This document shows, in pieces, positions 10,950-20,339 of a stretch of DNA of 64,000 nucleotides; position 1 is the first letter of the stretch; each line of letters opens with the position of its first letter. A program made the position numbers and the translations under genes. The notes beneath the pieces were generated by a model. The model ran no database searches. It was not told the DNA's origin and worked only from the letters and a program-made list of their open reading frames with translations. Origin of the DNA: Branchiostoma floridae (lineage: Eukaryota > Chordata > Leptocardii > Amphioxiformes > Branchiostomatidae); NCBI RefSeq assembly GCF_000003815.2, contig NC_049984.1, forward strand, positions 1,671,186 through 1,735,185, read 5' to 3'.

Positions 10950-11220
10950 TCATATATCACTGTGCTGTTATCGATGATTACATGTTGTTCTGTATGTAGC
11001 CTTGTAGTAATATTGTGTATATGGCTAGTAGTTGTTATTGATTGCTATACATTGTACCTTCTGCTATTGTTGAACAATAAAGTTTATTCATTCATTCATT
11101 CATTCATTCGTTCGTTCGTTCATTCATTCATTCATTCATTCATTCATTCATTCATTCATCCATTCATTCAGTCAGTCAGTCAGTCAGTCAGTCAGTCAGT
11201 CAGTCAGTCAGTCAGTCATT
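10950..11220 (+). mobile_element. Retroelement 3' end with ATTC and AGTC arrays
   Basis: An AT-rich 3'UTR-like stretch ends with GTTGAACAATAAAGTTTATT and grows into perfect ATTC repeats (11088-11165), then AGTC repeats (11168-11215). AATAAA followed by an ATTC tail is also seen at 13355 and, in variant form, at 29620 and 44150, suggesting a non-LTR family that ends in ATTC units. No coding part remains. Confidence 0.55.
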
Positions 11221-11229
11221 CGATGCGTG

Positions 11230-12150
11230 ATAATTGTAGCAATGCTGCTCTTTTTTTCTACATTTTGGACGATGCCATTCCGGGACATTTCTCCGCTGTT
11301 GATGTTACCCGGTGAGTCCCACGGATTCTCACGCCCTCCATGACCTATGCTACATAATTAGAAATAATGACTGTCCGGATCTCTGGCCCGAGGCTCATCT
11401 TGTTGGTATGAGCAAAAAAATACGCGAGGTTAACTCATAAATAACTGGTTAAAAAGGGTCCTCCTTGGTCACACTTACGGCGCGTTGTGTGCGAGGAGGC
11501 AACTGCTATGAAAGGAAGCGAAAGCAGCGTTTTGTCGTCAATCAACTTTTATTCCAAAAAGAAAATAGGAACGTTGTGATGTAAAGAACACCCCCAATGG
11601 CCATTTGTGGTGGTTCCGCTCAATCACTAATTGATTACTACTAGTAGTTGTCCCTGTCGGACCGGTATGTCGTTTCCGAACGGCGTTTGGGATTCTCCGT
11701 GAGACCTCGGGATTCATCGTGAGACATCGGCTGATTTCGCACTAGTCTGCCTGCGGTCATTATTTACAAGGTCACAGAGTCAGCGTACGTAGTAAATCAA
11801 GGCATTTCAGGTGCTGGCCAAGTGAGAAACTAGTAGAAATAGACAATATTTTGCAAGCTAACCCTGGAAACGTCGAGTTATACTCATCTTCTGATTTGCT
11901 GATGCTCAAGGTCACGTTTCACAGGTCTTTTTTTTTTAAATTTAATCCCGCACTTATTCTAACAACAGAGGCAAGGGTCCTTGAAATACTAGTGTGATTA
12001 TACACATCTGGGCATGGGCCTCCTTCGTACAACGTCCCCAGTGACGAATACAAAACATCGGCCTTGGTTGGTCACATTAAGCTACGCTGTGACGTGTGCA
12101 TAATTTAGTAACGGTTACTATGGGTTACTATGGAAGACTGAAGAAACATC
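11230..12150. other. No gene seen
   Basis: Unassigned sequence between the ATTC/AGTC array and the duplicated block that begins near 12160. No supported exon or repeat ends. Confidence 0.4.
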
Positions 12151-12159
12151 GTAATCCAA

Positions 12160-12850
12160 CTTATACAGTCTCAAAACTGATGTATTCCTCTACCATTCAG
12201 CACAGTTTCAACCTGCACTGATCTGAACAGACTTTTCAAATACTGTGACGCACTACTTTATAACCGATCGCGAACTACTAACGTTACATGTATTGGGGGC
12301 GAAGGTCGCGGATGAATACTGTGGTCTGCGACTTTGATGGTCATCAGAAGGGGTGCTTTGTAGGTCGTATTATGGTCCTCCCTGTAAAAATAGAAACACT
12401 TCGTTGTGTAAGTACTTCTTTACGCAGCCTTTATGCAAGCGTGGCCTTGCGGGCCTCAGCGGTAGTGCAGAACGCACATTCCGATACTTGCGTATTGCAA
12501 TAAATCACTATAAACGTCAACTTTGNNNNNNNNNNNNNNNNNNNNNNNNNNNNNNNNNNNNNNNNNNNNNNNNNNNNNNNNNNNNNNNNNNNNNNNNNNN
12601 NNNNNNNNNNNNNNNNNNNNNNNNNCTTATGAAGAAGGCATTTGATAGGCGTTACTAAAATAACTGTACCAGGCTTATGTTAAAGCGGAGTGTAAGAAAT
12701 TTCTCCTATTTGTCACCAGCTTCCCATGTGGTCTAGTGGTTAGGATTTGTGGCTTTCACCCACAAGGCCCGGGTTCGATTCCCGGCATGGGAAATACTGT
12801 TTTTTCTTTCGTCTTTCACATTGGCACTGCTTTAATCATCATTCACACCT
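12160..12850. repeat. Duplicated block, also at 22400-23090 and in part at 23430-23620
   Basis: Shared words include TCGCGGATGAATACTGTG, GTGTAAGTACTTCTT, GTGGCCTTGCGG and TTTTTTCTTTCGTCTTTCAC. The order matches in both copies, and each lies about 1-2 kb before the 3' end of a unit (U1, U2). The block is therefore part of the ancestral tandem unit. A 100-N gap (12526-12625) interrupts this copy. Confidence 0.75.
12722..12793 (+). tRNA. tRNA-Glu (anticodon TTC)
   Basis: 72 nt. The acceptor stem TCCCATG pairs with CATGGGA, the A-box region is GGTCTAGTGGTTAGG, the anticodon stem TGTGG/CCACA encloses loop CTTTCAC (anticodon TTC), and the T arm is CCGGG-TTCGATT-CCCGG. Discriminator base A. It looks intact, with no intron. 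It lies in the duplicated block; the copy in front of U2 keeps only the last 14 bases (23014-23027). It could be a functional gene or a recently moved copy. Confidence 0.9.
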
Positions 12851-12959
12851 CGTCAAGGACGTTATCCCTATAGATGATGTTGTTCTCAGGTACTGGAGAA
12901 GGCACTTCTAAAACTCAAAGCTCCTTGATCTTAGACTCAGTACTTTGGACTTTCCCTAA

Positions 12960-13190
12960 CTCAGTGACTCGACCATGTATGCCGCATGCCTCCTAACTCA
13001 AGGGGTGCACTGAACTGGATGCCAACAGGGAAAAGAAGTAGAGGACGTCCGAAAGAGACATGGCGAAGGACCGCAGATAGGACCAGATGGAAAGAACATC
13101 TCCTGTTGCACCAACCCTTTATCTATCTACTGTGCTCCTATGAAGAACACCCCCCCCCCCCCCCCCCAATTTTCACTGAGAAGAGCAGGT
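12960..13190 (+). mobile_element. Non-LTR retrotransposon C-terminal fragment, RTE-like
   Basis: The plus strand encodes ALNWMPTGKRSRGRPKETWR followed by RTADRTRWKE. This is the W-x-P-x-G-K-R-x-R-G-R-P-x-x-T-W-R-R signature of the extreme C terminus of RTE/Jockey-type polyproteins. It ends in a poly-C run (13149-13167) rather than a clean tail. Confidence 0.7.
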
Positions 13191-13269
13191 AAGGCCGACA
13201 GGGCAACCCAAATCATTCATTCATTCATTTAGTCAACACTAGTATTAGACTAGTAGTCTCTTTTATGAT

Positions 13270-13450
13270 AATATCTGTCACTGTTAATCGTTACATGCAT
13301 ATCCCCTATCTTGTTTCTACCATGTACATGCCATTAGCCTACGGGCATGAACTTGCAATAAAACTGTTTATTCATTCGCTGTCTTTAACTCATTACTCAT
13401 GCATTCACTTATTCGTTCGTTCGTTCGTCTGTTTATTCATGCATTCATTC
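13270..13450 (+). mobile_element. Retroelement 3'-end remnant with ATTC-type tail
   Basis: The stretch CATATCCCCTATCTTGTTTC ... CTACGGGCATGAACTTGCAA then AATAAAACTGTTTATTCATT resembles the ends at 29575-29650 (plus) and, inverted, 28430-28490. Non-coding remnant. Confidence 0.5.
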
Positions 13451-13469
13451 CCAGATTACTAATGACTGA

Positions 13470-14074
13470 CAATGTTTCTCATCATGAATGTTTTATTGCC
13501 ATAAATCTTGGTTACATAGAGCGGCAAGAGCTGATCTCTGGGTTCCTTCAGTTATAACAAGACGATAGGGTACTACAGACGTTCATGTAGGTAGAATTTG
13601 AAGACGTTGTGAAGACTAAATGAAAAGGAACAACGAATGAAGACTCATCCGTGTTGGTAGAGTTCATAGTTATAAAGTTTGAGGTCACGGTTCCAGCACA
13701 AGAGAAAGATTCATCATGAATTTTCAGTCGATCTCGCCGACCTCCATCAGATGTAAGGAACAATATTGTAATTTAATCAGGTTAAAGTTTTATCATAGAA
13801 AGACGTGAAATTTTAGGGATGGTTGAAGAAGGAACCCTGTTATCTAAGATACAGACTGTGGGCGGGGTATCAGAGAACAATCTTAGAAAAGATACGATGA
13901 TGTTGGTTTTTATCTTTTAACACAGGGAAGACACCCTGAAATGTTGATCTCTGATATCCCCTTCACGAGCCTCGTCATGGTTAAATGAGGCAAAAGCAGC
14001 TAAACTCTATGCAGCTGATCTGCAGTCCCGGCTGGAAGTCCAGGACGCGGTGGGACCATCGTCATTCCGGGGTC
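13470..14074 (-). other. 3'UTR exon of U1 with polyadenylation signal
   Basis: The acceptor (TTTTTCCCGTTTTCCAACAG) lies at 14094-14075 on the minus strand, and the exon begins with GACCCCGGAATGACG. AATAAA is at 13497-13492, so cleavage is expected near 13470. The same acceptor and signal are kept in U2, U3 and U4. The exon is non-coding, because the stop codon lies in exon 3, 8 nt before its donor. Confidence 0.7.
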
Positions 14075-14204
14075 CTGTTGGAAAACGGGAAAAACATCTG
14101 GTCAAATGTGAGCAACATAAAGACCATAAGAAGACGCTTCTCATTGTTTGTTTTATTCTTGTTTTGTTTTGGAGTTCATATTAAACATACATCACTATGC
14201 ACAA

Positions 14205-14250
14205 TACGCGTCCTTACCTTTGCTCTTACTGCAGGGTTTTGGCCAGGGTT
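14205..14250 (-). pseudogene. Duplicated tail of exon 3 (stop codon plus donor) in U1
   Basis: The minus strand reads GGCCAAAACCCTGCAGTAAG, AGC, then AAAGGTAAGG, a second copy of the end of exon 3 including its stop and donor. It lies about 70 bp downstream of the real exon end. The same duplicate is in U3 at 40220-40266. Confidence 0.55.
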
Positions 14251-14321
14251 GCATAATTAAGATGTTCTAAGTAGTTGGAGTACATACTTAACCAAACAAC
14301 GTGTTTCTCACCTCCGCGCTC

Positions 14322-16385
14322 TTACTGCCGGCCTTTGGCCTCGTCCTCGTCATACTCCACAGGGTCAATGAACCCGTTGCCGTTGGTGTCCATGGAGGTG
14401 AACCAATCAGCGGGCAGGTTGTCGGTGTCCACTTCCCCCTCCAACTTCAGCTTCTCCAGCGCCTCCTGCTTGGACAGCTTCATGTCGTGGTTCGTGTCGG
14501 GGTCACTCAACCCGGGGCCATCCATGGCGCTCTCCTTCGGGCCGGTGTCCCCAAACCGGCGGCCGGCTATGGCGCCCTCCTCCGGGGCGGTGTCCTCCTG
14601 TTCTCCGCGCAACAGCTCCAGAAGGCTGCGGGCTTCCTCCTCCACACCCCTTGGGAACAAGCAATCAGGTAAGAAGTTAAATATATGTCATGTCACGAGC
14701 TTGACATGCACTGGCAAATTTTGGCACCGGGACCACGTTTGCAGACTTCCAGCCTACAGGAACTGTACCCTCTGCGTATGAGGCGTTAAAAAGGTGGGTC
14801 ACAATCGGAGCGAGGTCCTCTGTAAACTCAGTTAGAATCCAGTTAGGTAAACTGTCGGGCCCGCATGCCTTGGATTTGGCGGACTTCAGAAGGCACTTGA
14901 CCTCCCCAATGGAGCACAAGTCAGGACATGGGTCCTCGAGTGGTAGGGGGAACATGTAAAGTGGGACACTTTGGCACCATGCCTCAGATGCCATAGATGA
15001 ATATGTATTGGCCTACGAATGCGGAACCAGTGTTGGGGCATGGCATAAGTATATACCAGACTGACATTAACGGTAATTACTTGTAATACGGTTATAACCT
15101 TACCTCTTCCTGTGCCTGCAGCCGCCATTGCAGTTACATCCGAGCCAGTCGCATTGCCCGTATGCACAGTATGGCGTTCCCTGTGATTGGGGGTGATGTT
15201 TATTAGTCTTATTTATTTATTTGTTCAGCTGTATACAAACAGCCAGGGCTGCCCAACTAGTCGTAGGCTATTGCCAAGGGCAGAAGAATACATGCATACA
15301 AATACAATCGCTGCAATAATCATTGTTAATATAAAATCGCTAGCATTAACTTACATTGTAGAAGCGGTGACAAATCTACATCATATGAATATATATATAT
15401 ATATATATACAATCTGAACACATGGAAAGTCACTTAGCATGAGGTAGTAGATGTACATGTACTGACATAAATTCACAGAGAATGGATCTCCGAGGGAGAT
15501 CCAGGCTTTGGCTTTGAAGGATGATAATGTGGTAGCTGTTTGTGTTTCAAGTGGAAGATTGTTCCATAACTGAGTGGCTCTGTGGAAGAAGATTTTCTGG
15601 GTACGTGCACTTTTGGGAATCGGTATTGACAAGTTGTTTCCGTTTCTAAGAGGGTATATCTAGATTGTATGGCTGATGACCTGGTAGTGGTACGAGGTTG
15701 CAGAGGTGGAGTAGGCAGTGTCCATTCCTCAGTTTAAAGAGGGCAATCAGTGTGTGGAATTTGCTGTATTAGTTTAGACATGTTCTTTGTTATCAGACCA
15801 ACATTAACATAACTCATAACTAGTTAGCTTGTGTTTACACAATCTCTCGCTGGCTGGAGTTATTTACCCCCTCCCGTAGCTGGCGGAAACTGTAGGGCCG
15901 GACGCTAGGGGCGAGATTTTAGTTTAGAGGATAACGTTACATGTTTGCACGACAAAACAAAGAAATCACTTATCCATACTGCAGCCTTCGTCATGTCCAG
16001 ATGACCAATCACAGGCACGTGACGTAAGTAATCGGTCAGAAGGTCAGGACTACTGTGTGAGAGGAATTGAAGAGGCCAGCCTCATCACAACACATCCGTT
16101 ATTACTGGGAAGAGACCAATGGATGATGTCATGTGTCCGTGATTGGTCATTCTAACATGATGAAGGCTGTGGTACGGAATATTCAAATAGGCTCTTCTAT
16201 TGTTGTTTTGTCAGCAAAAAGTCTAGATTATTACAAATAACAGATAAGATAAAGATTACATGAGTCCCATCGTTACACTTCCCGGTGAGCCAGAAGGCGT
16301 GGCAGCAGACCGAGTCTGCCGGGCCCACCATCAGAACCGTCAGGAGGGCGGTCAGGCCCAGAAGCATCGCCAGCTTGCAGGCCAT
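14322..16385 (-). CDS. U1: secreted cysteine-rich peptide precursor with EF-hand propeptide
   Basis: Spliced gene, 176 residues, coding exons 16385-16260, 15180-15104 and 14649-14322. Junction phases (0, then 2) agree. Exon 1 encodes a signal peptide ending in GPADS, then CC-x8-C. Exon 2 encodes C-x4-C-x4-C-x-C-x3-C and ends in RHRKR, completed by the first base of exon 3, a good furin-type site. Exon 3 is acidic and holds two 12-residue EF-hand loops, DTNHDMKLSKQE and DTNGNGFIDPVE. The stop is followed by a donor (GGAG then GTGAGA), so a 3'UTR intron is expected. The mature part has 8 cysteines, two fewer than U2/U3, because exon 1 lacks a cysteine pair. The start is chosen by the shared ATGGCC, 9 bases after a good acceptor (TTTTTGTTCCGTAG), so a 5'UTR exon lies upstream. 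The exon 1 donor (CAT then GTAATC) is weak. Family unrecognised; a defence or signalling peptide is plausible but unproven. Confidence 0.75.
14700..14960 (-). mobile_element. Reverse transcriptase fragment in intron 2 of U1
   Basis: The minus strand encodes SKACGPDSLPNWILTEF, then LAPIVTHLFNASYAEGTVP and GWKSANVVPVPK. This is the N-terminal fingers region of a CR1/L2-type non-LTR reverse transcriptase (K-A-x-G-P-D-x-L-P motif). Both ends are truncated. U2, U3 and U4 lack it at this place. Confidence 0.85.
15195..15770 (-). mobile_element. Non-LTR retrotransposon 3' end next to exon 2 of U1
   Basis: The minus strand (15632-15490) encodes KSARTQKIFFHRATQLWNNL followed by PLETQTATTLSSFKAKAW, a standard reverse-transcriptase C-terminal tail. 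The 3' end is an AATA-rich tail (AACAAATAAATAAATAAGAC) at 15222-15203. The flanks rejoin the U2/U4 intron sequence (TTAGTTTAGACATGTTCT at 15770). The element therefore landed within about 25 bp of the exon 2 acceptor. Confidence 0.75.
15978..16172. repeat. Hairpin element in intron 1 of U1
   Basis: The ends are inverted: GCAGCCTTCGTCATGTCC with ATGACCAATCAC against GTGATTGGTCAT with ATGATGAAGGCTGT. The same element sits in intron 1 of U2 (27160-27355) and U3 (41688-41883) but not of U4. It therefore inserted before the U1/U2/U3 split and after U4 diverged. Confidence 0.7.
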
Positions 16386-16530
16386 GGTTCAGTCCTACGG
16401 AACAAAAACAACGGACAGAAAATATTTAACGATACTACGTCACCAGCTTATGGCACAGTCCATGGTTACCTGCGGAAGAAAAACAACGGACAGGAGATAT
16501 CTAATGTACTACATCGTAAGCTTGTAGTCC
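16372..16530 (-). repeat. Tandem copies of the start-codon region upstream of U1
   Basis: The first about 15 codons plus the acceptor and its upstream tract (AACAAAAACAACGGACAG on the plus strand) recur at about 16440-16500, and a shorter third piece lies near 16505. The upstream copies keep an acceptor-like TTTTTCTTCCGCAG but have lost the signal-peptide frame. Confidence 0.65.
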
Positions 16531-16539
16531 ATGTAGTTT

Positions 16540-18425
16540 TGCCTAATTTTTTCCCTAATTTCTACCAAGCCGTTCTGGCACAGTTTAGGAGAGACTTAGC
16601 TATAACAAATACGACACAGTCGCCGGTGGCTGACATACTCTTACGGTCGATAGGTAATCAATCTTGCCCACACGAGGATTTTCACTAGCCTCCATAGCAG
16701 GCTCTCTTGGGCCTTTTTTCGTTTTTCTTTTGCTCATAATAAGCTTTTGCTGGCTATTCCTTTTTGTACTGGGTTGCTTGACCATTGCTTTGGCCCCGTG
16801 GTCAACGCTAAACGCGCGAAACGCTACGCGGCATCTCAAACCGCGACCAGACGATTTCCTGGTGTTGGAGTTTTTTGGCTTTGGGAAGACGAGGGCTGTA
16901 ACATCTAGATTTCGTCGGCTCCAGGAATAGTCCAAAAACGTACGTAAACTAGATCTCCAGGGTTCGTACTTCCGGTGCCGTTAATTTATCACGCAAAAAG
17001 CGTTTTGGACTTGATACGTGAGTAGCATGTGAACATCGAAGTATCATTATCAACTTTTGTTTAAGTTTTGTAACACCAGGAGCTCAGAATAAATTATGCA
17101 TAAACCTCTTGCGGGCAGATACAAAGATGGCGGCCTTCTAACCACGAAAACAACATGCAACATAGTCTCCGCCCTCGAAAACAGGAAGCTCCACCCCCAC
17201 GTACACGTTCTGGATAAACACCGTTGTTTATCCAGGATCCGTCCTGTTTAAGCCGTTTTCTGGATATCCAGGACGCGTCCTCCTGCTCAGGCCGTTTCCT
17301 GGATATCCAGGATTCGGCCTAGTACGAAAATTAGATACTGACGAAAGTTGGATAACAAGGGCAGTGTGGCACTGCACCCATACCACCATAGCAATTAACC
17401 TGCTCATTCGAGCGTAGTGCGTACGCATACAGTAGAGTCCGTTACCAAACCACTGGCATGTTCACCATGACAGACGCCTTTGTGTGCTGATAGGTTCAAA
17501 TGTGTTTTCTACTTGTATCGCATTTCAATGTCTCGGCCGCTCTGTATACCGGCCGAAAAGTATGTTTCGGAACAAAACAATTTTTAAGCCCCGTTAAATT
17601 ATCAATATTCTGAATCGGACAAGTACGGAGTCATCCGAATGTGTCCGGATGGTGATACCTCGGGTGTCTTCGTTCAAGGCAGTTCCGTGCCATCAGTGCA
17701 GGTCTACGTGCTCCAGGTCCCAATGTCACACACTGCAGCCAGCGAGGCGTGGTGACTCTGCACACTCCCATGACCACTCTCTCTCACTTTCCCATGAACA
17801 ATGCATGACTGGTCTCCGGAACTGCTTCAGGCACATCGTCTTAAAATGTTGAGTTAAAGAAGCACAAACGATGAAAAATGATAACAAACAGGTTCGCAAC
17901 AGACCTAAGCCAGGTACATGTAGTTGTGCCGAAAAGTAAACCCCAATTTTTCCCTAATGTCTGCCAAGCCGTCCGGGCACATTTCAGGAGAGACGAAAGA
18001 AAAAATGACCACTAGTTATAACATGTACAGATACGACACAGTCACCGGTGCCTGCCAAACTCTTACGGTCGATCGGTAAATAATCTTGTCCAATGAACAA
18101 ACTCGCTATGGCAAAAGTATTTTATCGGACCGCACAACATCCGCCGGCCACTTACAGCTCAGGGCAGCGGAGTCACAGTACATAGACTAGGTACCAGTCG
18201 GCGCGAAATCGTAAGACAGCGACTGCCGATGAAAAAGGAAACACGGAGATTTAATGAAATAGGTGGACCAGGTATATCTGCAGTATGTGCTCATGTTGCA
18301 GCTCCCAACACAAGTCTTCACAGAAAATACTAGGGGCGCGACATCTCAAACCGCGGTCAGACGATTTACCGTCGTAGAATTTTCTTTGCTTTGGGACAGA
18401 CGAGGACAATGTGGCCCTGCACTAA
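16540..18425. other. 5'-flanking block of U1, shared with the other units
   Basis: No gene. Words such as TCTCAAACCGCGGTCAGACG, GAAATCGTAAGACAGCGACT and TTTGCTTTGGGACAGACGAG recur upstream of U2 (29990-30345), U3 (44520-44870) and, more diverged, U4 (55720-55960). In this unit some words occur twice (16830-16890 and 18335-18400). A promoter should lie here, but I cannot place a TATA box or start site. Confidence 0.6.
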
Positions 18426-18480
18426 GTAGATTGGTTTATTCATTCAATTCAACAAGAATGACAAATTAAAAGCGGTCTTG
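18425..18480 (-). mobile_element. Retroelement 3'-end remnant, minus orientation
   Basis: GGTTTATTCATTCAATTCAA on the plus strand is the inverted ATTC-type tail, followed by AGCGGTCTTGCAGCCCAAAG (18470-18490). No coding sequence remains. Confidence 0.45.
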
Positions 18481-18924
18481 CAGCCCAAAGGGCTGAATTG
18501 CACTGCTTGACAGTCTTTTTGTATGTTATTTTACACAAAAAATATTATAGGATAAGCAAATGCGAAGTATACAACTTATTACAATTTAAAATGCAAAACA
18601 ATAATACGCAACACCGTCGTTAAAAGTAAATTAGAGCTATTTACAACAACATCATACATTGATGGGCTATGTGTTGATCAAGCGTGCCATATATGGGACG
18701 GCGCTGTTTCTATATCGCTCTGTTCTGCAATGAACCAAGTCCAAGTTGTTTGAGGAGCGGGTCTGTCTGCCACTAATACTCTGTCTGTCCGGTGGCAGGA
18801 GATGACGGTACTGGCTGGATGTTAGAAGGGACTTAGCAAACTTAAGTGTCAGCTGTGCACTAAGGTATATTTACCAGTGCCACATACAAAGAATAGACAG
18901 AAAGTAAAGGTAATATCTTACCTC

Positions 18925-19010
18925 TCCCTCCGACCGAAGTCAGGTACCCATTTTTACACCTGGGCTAAGTGAGTAAAGTCATGTACAAAAAGTGTATTTC
19001 CTAAGGGCGC
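18925..19010 (-). repeat. Partial SINE-like copy
   Basis: CGACCGAAGTCAGGTACCCA followed by TTTTTACACCTGGGC matches the 3' part of the SINE-like copies at 30352-30520 and 44878-45047. The tRNA-like head is missing. Confidence 0.55.
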
Positions 19011-19079
19011 TAGACTCCGTTGCAGTCTTCGGAACGGGGTTGTTTTTTTGGGGGGGGCGTTGGTCCGCGATTTTCAACG

Positions 19080-20330
19080 TTGGCTATGATCTATTGTGTC
19101 GGCAAAGTGAGTTTGCCGAGGAAGGGAGTTTGCTGTGGTTTTCCCCGTCGTAGGATTTTCAGCGCGGATCCAAATAACCAGTTGTCGTGACCATCGACAA
19201 GAACAACCTTTTCTGCCACAAAGCAGCTGAATGCCGTACGACACAAGTACGCCTGTCTTAAGCTGAGCTCGGACGACTTGTTAGTGAGCTCCAAGTGGGG
19301 ATTTTCGGCCAAAGTACGGTCAATGTCCCGGCGATTACTAGGGATTCGGACGATTTTTAGCAGCTCGTCCGTTGGGATTCAAACATCCGTGTGATGTCAG
19401 CTGTGCACCAAAAATGCAGAGAGGATAATAACTCAAACTTTTCCAACTGACACACTGAGCCCAGTCCAATTTGTGACGGTGAAGATTTTCAGAATACTAT
19501 CGACGCTCGGGCGATTTTGAAATTCGGCGAGCTCCAGCCGATTTAAAAATTCGGCCGGCGTTCGCTTGAGTTTATGATATGACACAGGCTTAAGATTGTT
19601 TTCCTTCCATTTGCTGCCGTATACATTTGGTATGTTCCTAGCTATCGCTAGTCAAACATGGTCGCGCCGCTACCAAAAACGTCCCAAACTGAGAAATTAC
19701 GCCACTATAGGCGGTTTATCGGCTATGCGGGAAAACAAACTCCAAAACAAAACAAAACAAAACAAACGAACAATAATGTTTTTCTTCAATTTGCTGCCTT
19801 ATACCTATCGCCAGACAAGCGTGGCTGTGCCGTTACCAAAAACGTCCAAAAACTGAGGAATCATGCCGCGATGCGGTTATCGGCTATTCGAAAAAAAAAA
19901 CTAAAAAAAAAAAACGAACATAACACAATATAAGGTAATTTCTGAATCGTTCCTACCGTATTCCGTACAGTAGATCGAGAAGAACTCGGGTTGCGATATG
20001 TTCGGCTTACTGCACCGCACCTGAGACCACCGAAGTCGAAATGTCTTGTCTCTACTTGAAGCCTCTTTTAAAGTGAAAGTATCCCGTCGTCATAGCCACT
20101 TTCGTCACGTGATTACCCACCTAGAATGACTCACAGAAATACGAGCTGCATGTACGTGACACGGGGGTTGGTCCTTTTGACTCTTGGATTATTTTTATTG
20201 CAGACGAAGCAGGTGCGCCTTTGTTCGTGAATAAAACACACACCTGACAGGTCGCCCTGTCCTAGAACATGGCCACGTACGTCTTGCTGGTTGGTTGCAG
20301 TGAGGATTTGGCAACCGAAACATACTTTTC
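19080..20330. repeat. Distal flank of U1, homologous to 55960-57200 and 38215-38640
   Basis: Shared words include GCAGCTGAATGCCGTA, ACAAGTACGCCTGTCTT, TTTTCCTTCCATTTGCTGCC, CTACCAAAAACGTCCCAAAC, GTATCCCGTCGTCATAGCCA and TTGCTGGTTGGTTGCAGTGA, in the same order. The tandem unit is therefore at least about 7 kb long in its ancestral form. No gene seen inside. Confidence 0.7.
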
Positions 20331-20339
20331 GTCAGATGT

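Noticed and set aside
13985-14100. Plus-strand exon-like stretch WLNEAKAAKLYAADLQSRLE repeated in all units
   Set aside because: Conserved because it is the antisense of the 3'UTR exon. The minus strand has a strong acceptor here, while the plus frame has an upstream stop and no clear acceptor. I could not fully exclude an antisense gene.
14301-14781. Plus-strand frames of 123 and 168 codons over exon 3 of U1 (and the equivalents in U2-U4)
   Set aside because: Antisense shadows of the EF-hand exon, whose minus frame is supported by motif, phase and splice sites.
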